Positions 1 through 9,758 of a DNA stretch of 25,677 nt are shown here, piece after piece. The notes beneath the pieces are model-generated. The model did not search any database, was not told the DNA's origin, and was given only the letters and a program-made list of their open reading frames with translations. Within the stretch, counting starts at the first letter, position 1; the number at the start of each line of letters is the position of its first letter. Made by a program: the position numbers and the translations under genes. The stretch spans positions 1 through 25,677 of the forward strand of contig JAIPMN010182087.1 of NCBI GenBank assembly GCA_020650975.1, in the 5' to 3' direction. The DNA comes from Apostichopus californicus (lineage: Eukaryota; Echinodermata; Holothuroidea; Aspidochirotida; Stichopodidae).

Positions 1-60
1 TCCCAATATATCAGCCATGTCAGACTTCGTGACTAGAAGTTGTTGTAAAAATTAGCATAA

Positions 61-1670
61 GTTAGCATTTTTTTGCACATTTAGCAACCTTGAATGACCT
101 TGGATGACCCGATGGTATTTATCCAAAATATTCCCCTTGATAATGTGCACTCTGTCATAATTGTTATTTGTTCCAATGTACACACACAACATTATTGCTA
201 ATAAGGTATTTTGTGCTCAAGTTATTGCAAAAATACTAGTCAAATGTCACCTAGATGCGGGTCGACTAATGGATTACAATAGCTAATTGACCTTTGGTGA
301 CCTTGGATCACATGACCGTTAAGTTTGAAAATATTCCCCTATACCATTCGCAACTTGTCCCAAAATAACAACAGTGTCACACCTTGGCACTGGGAGTTAT
401 TGCACTAAATGTCTGAAAATTAACTTTGACCTCATATAACTTCACACACAAAGGTCACATGGGGTCAACCCATTGACATTTTTGATCGGTGAGACGTGAA
501 TATAGCATCAATTTTCTAAAAATGCAAACATTTTTTCTTTGCCCATTTCTCCCCCAAAATAATAGTTTTTTAACATTAATTGACCTTTGGTGACCTCAGA
601 TCACATGACCGTTAAGTTTGAAAATATTCCCCTATACCATTTGCAACTTGTCCCAAAATATCAATTGTGTCACACCTTAGCACTGGGAGTAATTGCATTA
701 AATGTCTGGAAATTAACTTTGACCTCATAACTTCACACACAAAGGTCACCTGGGGTCAACCCATTGACATTTTTGATCGGTGAGACGGGAATATAGCATC
801 AAAACTATAAAAATTCAAATATTTTTATCTTTGCCCATTTTCTCCCCCCAAAATACTAGTTTTTTAACATTAATTGACCGTTAAGTTTGAAAATATACCC
901 TTATACCATTTGCAACTTGTCCCAGAATATCGACCGTGTCACACCTTGGCACTGGAAGTTATTGCATTAAATGTCTGAAAATTAACTTTGACCTTGTATA
1001 ACTTTACACACAAAACTCACCCGGGTGTCAACATATTGACATTTTTGATCCGAAGGTACCTTTGATATCCAAATCTAGCATCAATACCAAACATTTTCTT
1101 CTTCGCCCGTTTTCTCCCAAAATTTAGCACATTTTTTCTAATGTGACCTTTGACCTTGGTTTCAGATGTAGTTTGATCTTCTGATTCCAAAAATGAATAC
1201 GACAAGTCTGTACAGCCATCCTAACTCCGACCGAAAACTTTGACCCCATTATAACTTCACACACAAAGGTCACACGGGGTCAACCTATTGACATTTATGA
1301 TCAAAAGGTTCCTTTGACATCTGAAAATAGCATCGAAACTGTCAAAATCCCCAAAACACTTAAAGATCACCAGAGGTCAAACTGAGGTCAAAGGTCACCT
1401 AGATGCGGGTCGACTTATGGATTACAATAGCGTAACTCCCAACCTTGAAGGACATTTTGTGCTCAAGTTATTGCAAAAATACTAGTTTTGACCCCTAATT
1501 GACCTTTGTTGACCTTCGATCACATGACCGTTTTGTTTGGAAACGACCCCTTACCTCCATTAACAACTACTCCTAAAATATCAATCATGTCGGAACCTGT
1601 CAATGGGAGTTATTGCTGTTTTTAATATATTGGTTTTTGGCATCTAACTGACCTTTGGTGACCTTTGCGG
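61..1670. repeat. Degenerate ~293-bp tandem repeat array
   Basis: The block TGACCGTTAAGTTTGAAAAT recurs at 313, 606 and 875 and, diverged, at 1525. The first two are 293 bp apart; the third unit has lost about 23 bp. Other shared blocks are the TTCACACACAAAGGTCA segment (about 441, 733, 1003, 1255) and a CTAGATGCGGGTCGACT segment (about 251 and 1400). Units contain many TGACCT/AGGTCA hexamers, often as direct repeats with 4-bp spacing. No unit has a convincing long open frame. The order of sub-blocks is rearranged towards the right end, as in an old, eroding satellite. The short ORF on the - strand at 1017-1205 is inside this repeat and is not a gene. Confidence 0.85.
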
Positions 1671-1732
1671 GCACCAAAAACAATAGGGATCTTCCTCTTA
1701 CTATGCAGTGTATAAATTTAAGAAATTTCAAG

Positions 1733-1753
1733 TGGTTGTCCCCAGGACAACCA
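1733..1753. repeat. Perfect 9-bp hairpin, 3-nt loop (left terminal block)
   Basis: TGGTTGTCC (1733-1741), loop CCA, GGACAACCA (1745-1753) form a perfect stem. Related half-arms TTGGTTGTCC and GGTCGTCC follow within 50 bp. The same motifs occur in inverted order near 3920-4008. Confidence 0.75.
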
Positions 1754-2104
1754 GCTCACCAATTTTTGGTTGTCCTGCTGAAATTTTGGTCGTCCTGCAG
1801 TGGAAACATGTTAAGTAGGTTATATGTTTTCGGGATGGCCAAAGGAACTCCAATAAGGAGAAGATACATTTCATTCAACTTCACTTTATTTACAACATCT
1901 TCTAACTTAGAGCCCCATATTGCAGACAGGGAACTTGGCAAGTCTAGTCTAACACAGTGGACGGAGAAAGAGAGATTTATGGAGGGGGCATTCAAAGAGA
2001 ATATCTGAGTTTGTTATGAACTGTTCCCTTGAAAATAAATAAATAACCAGTGTTGGAAAACCTTGTTCAATTTCCCGCGAACACACTGCCGATTTCTCGC
2101 CGTA

Positions 2105-2236
2105 GTTCGCGCAGCGAACACAACGAGCACGCGTAGCGTGCGAGCATAATGGCGTGGGGTCCAGGGGCCCGTCTAAGTTCCCCGATGGGGTCAAGGGGTG
2201 GAACCCCTTGTGGGGGTCCAGGGGGCGAAGGCCCCC
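2105..2236. repeat. Cluster of five GC-rich mini-hairpins
   Basis: Five stems with tiny loops lie in 132 bp: GTTCGC-gca-GCGAAC (2105-2119), GCACGC-gta-GCGTGC (2127-2141), CCCC-gat-GGGG (2180-2190), CAAGGGGT-gga-ACCCCTTG (2192-2210) and GGGGGC-gaag-GCCCCC (2221-2236). The block is far more GC-rich than its surroundings and is followed by an AAAATTTT run. Overlapping ORFs on both strands here are a by-product of the GC-rich palindromes. I infer a dispersed repeat; I cannot name the family. Confidence 0.7.
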
Positions 2237-2239
2237 GGA

Positions 2240-3280
2240 AAATTTTGGTATTTTTGCGTGTCTGGCGATAAAAAATTCGCAGCTGAGGATGCAAAATACT
2301 GACACCTTTTTGAATTTAAATTGTTACGAAACTGATGAAAATTTTAAAATGACAAGTTAGAGTAGCTATACTATGTTATAAAATGAAAAAAGATTTAATC
2401 TGTCTTGCAATCTTTAAAAAGTTTAACTTACAAAACTTCCGATAATATGAAACAAACAACATTCGGCAAAGCCCCGTTTCTAGACTGCCTAACAATGAAT
2501 AGCTTGCACTATACGTTCATCAATTTACAACTGCAGTGTTTAACCCTACTTAAATACTACGGTAGGCTACATGTGATGAATTTTCCCAGGTATCTTGCCA
2601 AACAACTGTGAGCTCATCCCCTGTCTTAACACCTGTTTGTTAATATTTTTGGCACGTTTCCAAGGAACGTTTCATGGACTAGAATTAATTAGGTCAGTCA
2701 GTAAAGGATCGGTAAAGTTATGCGAATTATTATCTTAGACGTTCAAGAAAAGTAGGTAAAATATCCCCGTAACAGTAAGGTAAGTAAAACACACCTCAAG
2801 CCAACTGACTCCTCCGCATGAACAATACAATATATTCCCCATGATACACGAGGCACAGTCCATACCATACACGCATAGCACGATATCAAGGTCCCTACAG
2901 TAGCTATGGCCATCTTTATGAAAGTAAACCTTGTAATCACATGTTTTAGGCCACTTGGCATGATTAACTAAATGCTTAATATTGTTTCCATGTTTTTGTA
3001 GAAACGTTAACTTCGCAATATACAATTAGTTGTGTTTTTGTAGTTACGTGAGATCCGTAACCGACGAGGTGGTTAGGCTATTTGCTATACACTTAACTAT
3101 GGTAGGATAATATTTTTTCCGTATTTTTGGAAATTCTAGAAAATACTTTCTTTTCCCCCCGCTTAACACCAGATGTGGTCTTACGGTTTATTCATAAATG
3201 GGTGTGCTAGAGCCTTGTTTACATGACATTAGTTGCATTTAGCACAATATGCCAGTTTCGCGTGAATATTTCGAAAGTTT
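2240..3280. other. No supported gene
   Basis: AT-rich sequence without a convincing coding frame. A good donor-like site (TAAG|GTAAGT at 2780) has no open upstream exon in any frame after the nearest acceptor-like AG. ORFs on the - strand at 2735-3025 have no recognisable domains. Confidence 0.6.
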
Positions 3281-3283
3281 TTT

Positions 3284-3525
3284 GCTCGATCTTTCGTAAA
3301 TTTTGAAAGGTGTACCAACTTACTTTTCTTTTGTTTCTGAAACTTTTCTCCGGAAATTTTCCTTTTTGTTTTTTACAGATGTACTTTTTTTCCTTCGTGT
3401 TTTTTTATTATTTTTCGTCCCGTTTTTTTTCTCTATTTTTTGTCCCGATATTTTTTCTCCAGCCATACTGGATTTCCCGCTCGATCTTTCGTAAACTTTG
3501 AAAGGTGTACCATCTTACTTTTCGT
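3284..3525 (+). repeat. 195-bp-spaced direct repeat with T-rich interior
   Basis: A block of about 45 bp starting GCTCGATCTTTCGTAAA occurs at 3284 and again at 3479, with only a few differences. The sequence between is strongly T-rich, with repeated TTTTTTTTCTC and GTCCCG motifs. The overlapping ORFs at 3303-3501 are Phe-rich translations of this T-rich tract and are not credible genes. Confidence 0.75.
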
Positions 3526-3621
3526 ACACAATTGGTAATTTCTCTACTGATTTTCAGTGCGTCATAGTACTGGCCAAATGTTTACTATATTGTATAGTGT
3601 GCACGTAGCAGTGTGGTGGAT

Positions 3622-3665
3622 GGGCGGGGTCTTTGCCCGTGGGGGTAAACCTGAACTCTGATTGG
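3622..3665. promoter_or_regulatory. GC box plus inverted CCAAT box
   Basis: GGGCGGGG at 3622-3629 matches an Sp1-type GC box. CTGATTGG at 3658-3665 is the complement of CCAATCAG, the NF-Y CCAAT-box core. The pair sits 35 bp before a 42-codon ORF (3700-3828). In animal promoters these elements often lie 50-100 bp from a start site, but there is no other evidence for transcription here. Confidence 0.3.
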
Positions 3666-3699
3666 CCTTTGTTGACAAACGGACGGAACAGAAAATACC

Positions 3700-3828
3700 A
3701 TGAATCTTGAACTGAGTGGTCCTTGTCAATGTGAGGGCTTGGCCTTCCTCAGGCTAATAGAACGTGCGTTCTACGTATATTATTTACTAGATGAAGGTGG
3801 AGTTTGGAATGAGTTTCTTCTTATGTGA
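3700..3828 (+). CDS. Short ORF, 42 codons, unrecognised
   Basis: An ATG with A at -3 (TACCATGA) opens a 42-codon frame beginning MNLELSGPCQ and ending at TGA 3826-3828. It follows the GC-box/CCAAT-box pair. No domain, signal peptide or membrane segment is evident and it has no splice donor. It may be a first exon, an upstream ORF or chance; chance is the most likely explanation for this length. Confidence 0.12.
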   Translation: MNLELSGPCQCEGLAFLRLIERAFYVYYLLDEGGVWNEFLLM

Positions 3829-3904
3829 AATGTAATTTTACGTTTTTGGTTTCACGCTTGTTTCCGTGTCTTTTTCCGTTTGTTTCACGGAACATTAACC
3901 AGCC

Positions 3905-4025
3905 TTTTCGAAAGTTTTTGGTTGTCCGCCGGGCAACCAGTAATTCACGATTTGACAAGTTTTGGTTGCCCGGCAGGTAATTTGGTCGTCTCGGACGACC
4001 GGACGACCGCTAAATTTACACACTG
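3905..4025 (-). repeat. Right terminal block with two mini-hairpins
   Basis: GGTTGTCC-gcc-GGGCAACC (3920-3938, one G-T pair) and GGTCGTC-tcg-GACGACC (3984-4000) are stems with 3-nt loops. Read on the - strand, the block starts CAGTGTGTAAATTTA and parallels the block at 1706-1800, so the two are inverted relatives. Confidence 0.65.
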
Positions 4026-4453
4026 GTCTTTGTATTAGTTCATATAACTTAGTTATGCTAACTTTCACTTTTTTTCCCGCCCAAAAGTGAAATACATTCG
4101 TTCTTCTTCAAAGTTTACCATGACAACCATTCATATGGTAACTGAGACTATCCCTAATAGCTTCCGATGACCAACCGATTACAATATCTAATTGACTCCC
4201 TGTCTAGGAGCAATGAGAAATAGGTTTCAGTTATTTTTACTACATACATGAACTTGTAATAGCAGTGTCAGTGTAATTGAGTAGTTTTGAAATAATTCAT
4301 TCTACTATCAATAGTCAGGCGCGTAGTGGTAATCAGTACACTGCATGCTGAACGATTGTTAACTTTGTGGTTTCGATGATAATCGTAACCTATGCATTCA
4401 TGATGGCGTATGTGTGTGTATGTGTGTGTGCGAGTGCGTTTGTGACGCCTAGC
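4026..4453. other. No gene seen; short GT-rich tract
   Basis: Nothing coding is apparent. A short GTGTGTATGTGTGTG-like tract lies near 4409-4431. The segment near 4173-4194 (GATTACAATATCTAATTGAC) resembles a block of the 5' tandem array (about 273-291), so this flank may be an outlying piece of that array. Confidence 0.5.
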
Positions 4454-5042
4454 TTGTAAACACGATATCTCAAGAAGGTAAAGTCAAACAAATTTCATAT
4501 TTAGTGTGCAGAAGAGCCTTATTCAGTGCAATGAGCCAATTGTTTTTGGTGGAGGTCAAAGGTCATTTGGGGTCACCAGGGGTCAAATTGTGAAAACATT
4601 GAAAACACGATATCTCAAGGAGGAAAGGTTGGATCAACTTCATATTTGATGGGTAAAAGTACCACATTAAGTTCAAGAAGCCTATTGTTTTCGGTGGAGG
4701 TCAAAGGTCATTTGGGGTCACCAGGGGTAAAATTGGAAAACCTTGTAAACACGATACCTCTAGAAAGGAAAGTTAAACCTACATCATAGTTAGTGTGTAG
4801 AAGTACCACATCGAGTACAAAAAGTCTATTGTTTTGAGCGGAGGTCAAAGGTCATTTGGGGTCACCAGGGTCAAATTGTGAAAACCTTGTAAGCACGATA
4901 TCTCAAGAAGGGAATCATGGACAGACCTCATATTTAGTGTGAAGGAGGACCACTTTGTTCAGAATAAGCCTATTGTTTTTGGTGGAGGGCAAAGGTCATT
5001 TGGGGTCATCAGAGGTCAAATCGTGAAACCCTTGTAAACATG
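4454..5042 (+). repeat. ~144-bp tandem array with fixed nuclear-receptor half-site cluster
   Basis: The block CACGATATCTCAAG recurs at 4461, 4606, 4750 (diverged) and 4894, giving steps of 145, 144 and 144 bp; a partial fifth unit ends near 5042. Each unit carries AGGTCA-A-AGGTCA-TTTG-GGGTCA-CCAG-GGGTCA or a close variant, starting at 4553, 4698, 4842 and 4986. AGGTCAAAGGTCA is the consensus direct repeat 1 element bound by RXR/HNF4/COUP-type receptors, and the other pairs are spaced as direct repeat 4. The remaining ~110 bp of each unit are less conserved than this core. Confidence 0.9.
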
Positions 5043-8000
5043 TTCACCATCACTATACATTATGTCAGATTCATGAAGAAAACTGCTCATGTTACATTAT
5101 CGAAACCACAATGCATTTTTGTATTCTGTTTTTTGTTTTCAAATTGAAGGAAAGCAGTAAATCAGAACGAACACAAGATACGTTGAAATAATTTGATTTC
5201 AATTTTAACGTAGTCCTAAGTAGGTATATATGCTCACACCAAATATCAAAACGGAAATAGTATGCGTGAACAAACTAAAAGAAATATAAAAATATGAAAC
5301 ATATAAATGACGACTAAAATACCAAAAAGTTAAGATACATATCAAACCAAACATTAAACGATTGTGAACATTTTCAATATACTGCGGTATGGAAGAAGGA
5401 TTATGTACTTTTAAAGAAAAGCTACCCAGAAAAGAACCTGGGCACGAAAACCAAACTACCGAACGAATGATCCGCTCTCAACCCAGTCCCCTTGCATCGA
5501 GACTGTGTGATCATCGTCGGGTGTGCATCACCATTCCCCTCGAAAGGGAACAGATGCTACACATGACCTTAGCTAAAAGTCCCAGTATTATGTTGGTTTG
5601 TAGCAGCATAATAGTAGTACTAAGAGTCCACTGTGAGGGACTTTTGCCATGTTCCGATCCATATATGTGGGGAGAGTATTCTCGCTGTGAACAGAGTTAA
5701 GCTTAACATTGGGAAATGTTGGTAGTATGAGGCCACCGTCGGCTGATTCTCGTCTAAAACACGACTAGTTTGTGTAATGACGTAGTATAATGTATGCAAT
5801 TACAATATTCACTGTACATGCATTCCCGCCCACCAGACAACGCAATACAACAACGCACTGTATATCACATGCTTATAAAACATACGTAAAGAGTGTGGCT
5901 ATTAATATTAAACCTATTTAATTTACAAAGGCATTGCAATCTCGGATTTGCCGTTTTAATAAGGCAAGAACGGATGACAGGATCCGTTGTTCCTTTACAA
6001 ACACATGAAGCCTCCGTGGTTGGCTCAGTTTCTTAATGTATTATACGACGTCCAGATTAATACAATTTTCGTATATAGAATACCGTGCCAATGGAAGCAT
6101 CGATCTCTTCTACACCATAGAACTTATACCTCCACATGTAAAAAATAAACACATCCCCCTAATACACGAAAGATAGGCAAAAACAAATTCCGCAGAATCT
6201 ATAAATAATTGTCTGGAAACATCTCCTATGAGGTAATCATGTTAAAACATGCTATGATGGAATCACTGTAATGAATCGAGGTTTCCTTCTTCTTGATATC
6301 AAAAACGTGTGTTTACCGAACATTGAAAATTGTTTGCAGAGGATTGGGTGCGTACCATTGACCAATCAAATAATAGATAAAATATGTTTAGTTGTAAATT
6401 CTGAAATACCATGAATTACGTTCCTTCGCTTACATCTTTAAAGTAAACAACTACTAAGGCCTATCGATCGTGTATTCAAAACTTGTGTAAACATTATGTA
6501 GACGTTTCTTACGCCCTGTCTTGATATCGTTTTACAAGGGTCAGTTACGCACACCAATGAAAGCCCGAGTCACACCATGTATACAATGTTTACAACGTAT
6601 GTTGAGGTGTTCTCGAACTGGCAATTTCATGAAATCAAAATATGATATAAATTTGGCACAACAATCATAGTATGTATTACATTCATAAACTCATTTTATC
6701 CTTTGCTTTGAAAAGATACCACTCTTAAGAACGTGGTTCAAGTAAAGTTGCGTGATATTTCTGCAAATTAAAAGACTTCTGTTCTTTATGGTTACCCGTT
6801 TTTCTTTTACAACCAACTTTAGTTCTGAGAAATCGTTACAAAATGATTTTGCTGATTGTATCGTGTATGTTTAAATTTAATTGATGATATGATTAAACAC
6901 TTATCAGTTATATTGAAAAAAAAAACTGAACTATGTTCATAAAGGACCACATTGATATTAGTAGATTTCAAAATTTTTCGAATCATTTGGAATATTATTT
7001 AAACAAAATCAATACAAAGCATGTACCGTTTAACTGACCACACAAAATCGATTCTTCAATACAATGTATAAAGTATATCAGGCAGAAGTCACACTACACG
7101 ATGTGACTTCAAACATAATGTCATTGACAAATATAAACTGAACACAAAAAAATAAAATATAAATCAGAAATTGGCGTAAGATAATTGTCTATCATCATTT
7201 TTGTCTAGGTATTCAAATCTCACACAGTACCTTCGAGCTTGAACAGATATGTACAGTTATCACCTTCTACTGCATTACCAACAAAGGATGACGTCCTTCC
7301 CTATATACAATGGATTAACGGTAGTTCAAAGAACGGTTCTTGCCCAATTACTGAACTAACTAGAACAACTGTATTTGTATACAAACACGTGTCATTGTAG
7401 TGCATGGTAAAGGCCAAAGTTAGTTGTTCATATTCAATGGAGGGGTCTTTGTTACTGCAACCCTTTTGACGTTATTTCGGTACAAAGAAGCAAGTTCGGC
7501 GTTTGGTCTTTCAACGTAGACCAAAGCTAGGCTATATTGTGTAATGTTTATAAACAGTACTCTAGGTTAATGATTACTATAACCATCAGAACCAAGCTGT
7601 AAATCACGAATCACGCTTGTTTCGGACGTGATAGAGAATACACACAGCATGGACACTGAGTGGTCGAATTGGACAACTTGTCAACGTTACTGTATCCTCG
7701 CCTAGTTAGCGAAATTGTACGAACCGTATATGGCATACGGTGGTTTGTCGTATTGCATACGGTAGTTTGTACCGAAGGCCTAATGGAAAAGTAATTTAAC
7801 AAAGACACCTAGGCCTATAGTCTATCATTGTAAATGTAACACCCTCCGGTCTATTAAAAAATGCTTGGTCGATTTCCTGGCCCTGGTTTATCATCATCCA
7901 AAACACGTAACATATGCCATACACGGCCATAGTATATAATGCAATGCCACAATAATAACGTTACAAGTGCCTATGTTGCAAGAGCTGAAGTAGTACAGAT

Positions 8001-8300
8001 AACGCCGAGTCGTTGCGGATAAATACGATTAACATTTGTTGCTTGCAACCATTTTGCAGGATGTAGTTATCTTAAATGCGTTCAAATATTACCTGTCTTT
8101 TTCAATTCGAAAATAACGAACCAAAGTTGAGAAGTTTACTTATTGAAGAAGTATGTTACTCAATGAGATCTATTTTATTTACGTGTGCAGAATTAACTGT
8201 TCGCCGCCATAATTCTTTGCAAATCTGAGTCGTGCTTTTTTCCTGCGTATAGCTAAACTGTGAATTTGAGATTGTTATGATGAGTGTATGTTCAGTTGGC
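5043..8300. other. Long stretch without a supported gene
   Basis: AT-rich intergenic-looking sequence. The longest frame (5389-5700, +, 103 codons, starting MEEGLCTFKE) has no recognisable domain, ends in TAA and lacks splice context, so it is treated as probable chance. Short direct repeats of GCATACGGT(G/A)GTTTGT occur near 7733 and 7754. A small inverted repeat GTCACA...TGTGAC lies near 7088-7107. No tRNA, rRNA or transposon was recognised. Confidence 0.5.
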
Positions 8301-8355
8301 ATTCACCAGGGAGCCATGAAGATGATGGAGCGGGCTACTTATCCCAACATTGTAG

Positions 8356-8367
8356 CGCGCATGCGCA
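8356..8367. promoter_or_regulatory. NRF1-type motif, candidate promoter
   Basis: CGCGCATGCGCA matches the NRF1 consensus YGCGCAYGCGCR at every position and is nearly palindromic. NRF1/EWG sites are found in core promoters of many animal housekeeping and mitochondrial genes. It stands out in an AT-rich region, 75 bp before an ATG in good context (8442), so it is a plausible promoter for the + strand gene model below. No TATA box is evident at the usual distance. Confidence 0.4.
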
Positions 8368-8441
8368 CTATACTAATAAAATCGACCTTGAAGAATGTTA
8401 GTTTACGGTTATAAGCAGTTTCACCAGGTGGGACGAGCAGA

Positions 8442-8464
8442 ATGGCTTATTTCTTACAATTCAC
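8442..8464 (+). CDS. Tentative first coding exon of the unrecognised small gene
   Basis: ATG 8442 has A at -3 and G at +4. Reading MAYFLQF and then AC before GTTGAGT (8465) leaves two bases, exactly what the next candidate exon (9759-9835) needs. If correct, the full protein would be about 93 residues. The donor GTTGAG is weak (T at +3), and the longer frame runs into the microsatellite as meaningless repeats. The NRF1-type motif upstream supports a promoter here. Another donor, CAG|GTGGGA at 8427-8428, would give a 5'-untranslated exon instead. The true first exon could also lie elsewhere. Confidence 0.22.
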
Positions 8465-8504
8465 GTTGAGTGGATATTCAGTTTACAGCGAAGCTCGTTT
8501 GATT

Positions 8505-8547
<43 letters not shown>

Positions 8548-8562
8548 GTGTGTGTGGGTGTG

Positions 8563-8642
<80 letters not shown>

Positions 8643-8665
8643 TACGTACATATATATATATATAT
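8505..8665. repeat. Compound microsatellite (TA)13-(TG)n-(TGCG)20-(TA)7
   Basis: (TA)13 spans 8505-8530, a TG tract follows, (TGCG)20 spans 8563-8642, then TACGTACA and (TA)7 to 8665. Purine and pyrimidine alternate along the whole tract except for one base (G at 8557). The three ORFs overlapping it (two +, one -) are repeat translations and not genes. Confidence 0.97.
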
Positions 8666-8700
8666 TTCTTTTTTTTTTGGTTTGGCATTTGAATCAATTA

Positions 8701-9525
8701 TATCATCAGCATTAAAAGAATCCTTTCAAAACGGAATATCTCGATAAAATAAAAAGAAAACTCTTTACAATTGTTCTTGATAAAACTAAAGAGGAATATG
8801 TACGCCGCCTTTTCTTTTCGATCGTAATAAAATTTAATTAACGCAATGTATCAAACATACCATGAAGTCACATAGGGTAGATTTTAAATTTAGTTTGAAA
8901 AAAAAAAACGTAGGATAACAATAAGCAAACCAAACCGAGCAGGTAGTTTCGTAACTTTAGGACTGGCCACCTTGTCTGTTTTAAGTGATTGAATATGAAA
9001 GTAAAAATTGTGTAGTTTTAGTTTGGAGAATGGCTATATATTTAAATATTTTGCTGAATTTGTATATTATAAATTTGTCTCTTGACAAATGACGCTTGAC
9101 GAGTCCAAGATGATGGTATCATCAGCCTTAAGAAAATCCTTCCTAAAGGAAATATTTTGATAAAATATTAATTAATTAATTCTGTACATTCGCACCTGAT
9201 TAGGCTTAATTTATTTAACACGATTAACGCAATGTATCAGCCATATCATGAAGCCACATAGGGTATACTTTAAGTTTAGTTTCAAGCAAACATAGGATAA
9301 CAAATATCAAACAGAAGTGAGCAGATATTTTCATAACGTTAGGGCTGGCCAGCTTGTCTGTTTCAACCGATTGAATTTGAAAGTGAAAACTGTGAAGTGC
9401 TAGTTGGAAAAATGGCTACATATTTATATATTTTGCTGATTTTTAAGTTAAATATTTGTCCATCGATCTCCTTTCTTATCGAAACTTTTTTCGGTCATTT
9501 AAATGACGCTTGACTAGTTTAAGGT
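8701..9525 (+). repeat. Diverged tandem duplication, ~415-bp unit
   Basis: TATCATCAGC(A/C)TTAA at 8701 recurs at 9117 (416 bp) and AAATGACGCTTGAC at 9087 recurs at 9501 (414 bp). Between these anchors many blocks align in order, such as AACGCAATGTATCA, CACATAGGGTA, CTTGTCTGTTT and AATGGCTA. The copies differ by many substitutions and small indels, so the duplication is old. No open frame is conserved between copies. It lies in intron 1 of the tentative gene model. Confidence 0.9.
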
Positions 9526-9758
9526 ATTGGACAGTTAGATTTCTTGAACGGATCAAAAACAAATCTGAAGTTAACCTAATGAGTGAAGCGCTCACACGAT
9601 CATGTAGTTTCGGTTTCACAGTGATGTGGCACGTATAGGAAACAATTATGTTTTTGTGTTAAAATTGGAGAGTTTGTTGCAGCCAGCTGATTAAAAATGA
9701 TTTCATTTGATGTAACAATCACATGATTGACTGAGTTATGTTATTCTTTATTTTGTAG

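Larger units (their letters stand above)
1706..4025. mobile_element. Putative ~2.3-kb non-autonomous DNA transposon or inverted repeat pair
   Basis: The left end begins CAGTGTATAAATTTA (1706-1720). The right end is the inverted copy TAAATTTACACACTG (4011-4025), 14 of 15 bases matching. Both ends continue inward into related hairpin-rich sequence with GGTTGTCC/GGACAACC and GGTCGTC/GACGACC motifs. CAGTG termini resemble those of hAT transposons. The 8-bp flanks (TTACTATG and GTCTTTGT) do not match, so no target-site duplication supports the boundary. The interior has no transposase-like frame. Alternatively these are two separate insertions of one small repeat family in opposite orientation. 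Confidence 0.4.

Noticed and set aside
1655-2305. Overlapping ORFs of 75-118 codons on both strands
   Set aside because: They lie across the hairpin repeats, overlap each other on both strands and show no domain or splice evidence.
2740-2780. Exon ending at the strong donor TAAG|GTAAGT
   Set aside because: All three frames contain stops after the nearest acceptor-like AG.
3303-3501. Two Phe-rich ORFs
   Set aside because: Product of a T-rich tract between direct repeats.
5389-5700. 103-codon ORF
   Set aside because: No recognised domain, no promoter or splice context. Kept only as a remark in the gap entry.
8442-8747. Three ORFs of 61-101 codons on both strands with (CV), (RACV) and (RTHA) repeats
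   Set aside because: They are translations of the (TG)n/(TGCG)20 microsatellite, whose units contain no stop codons on either strand.
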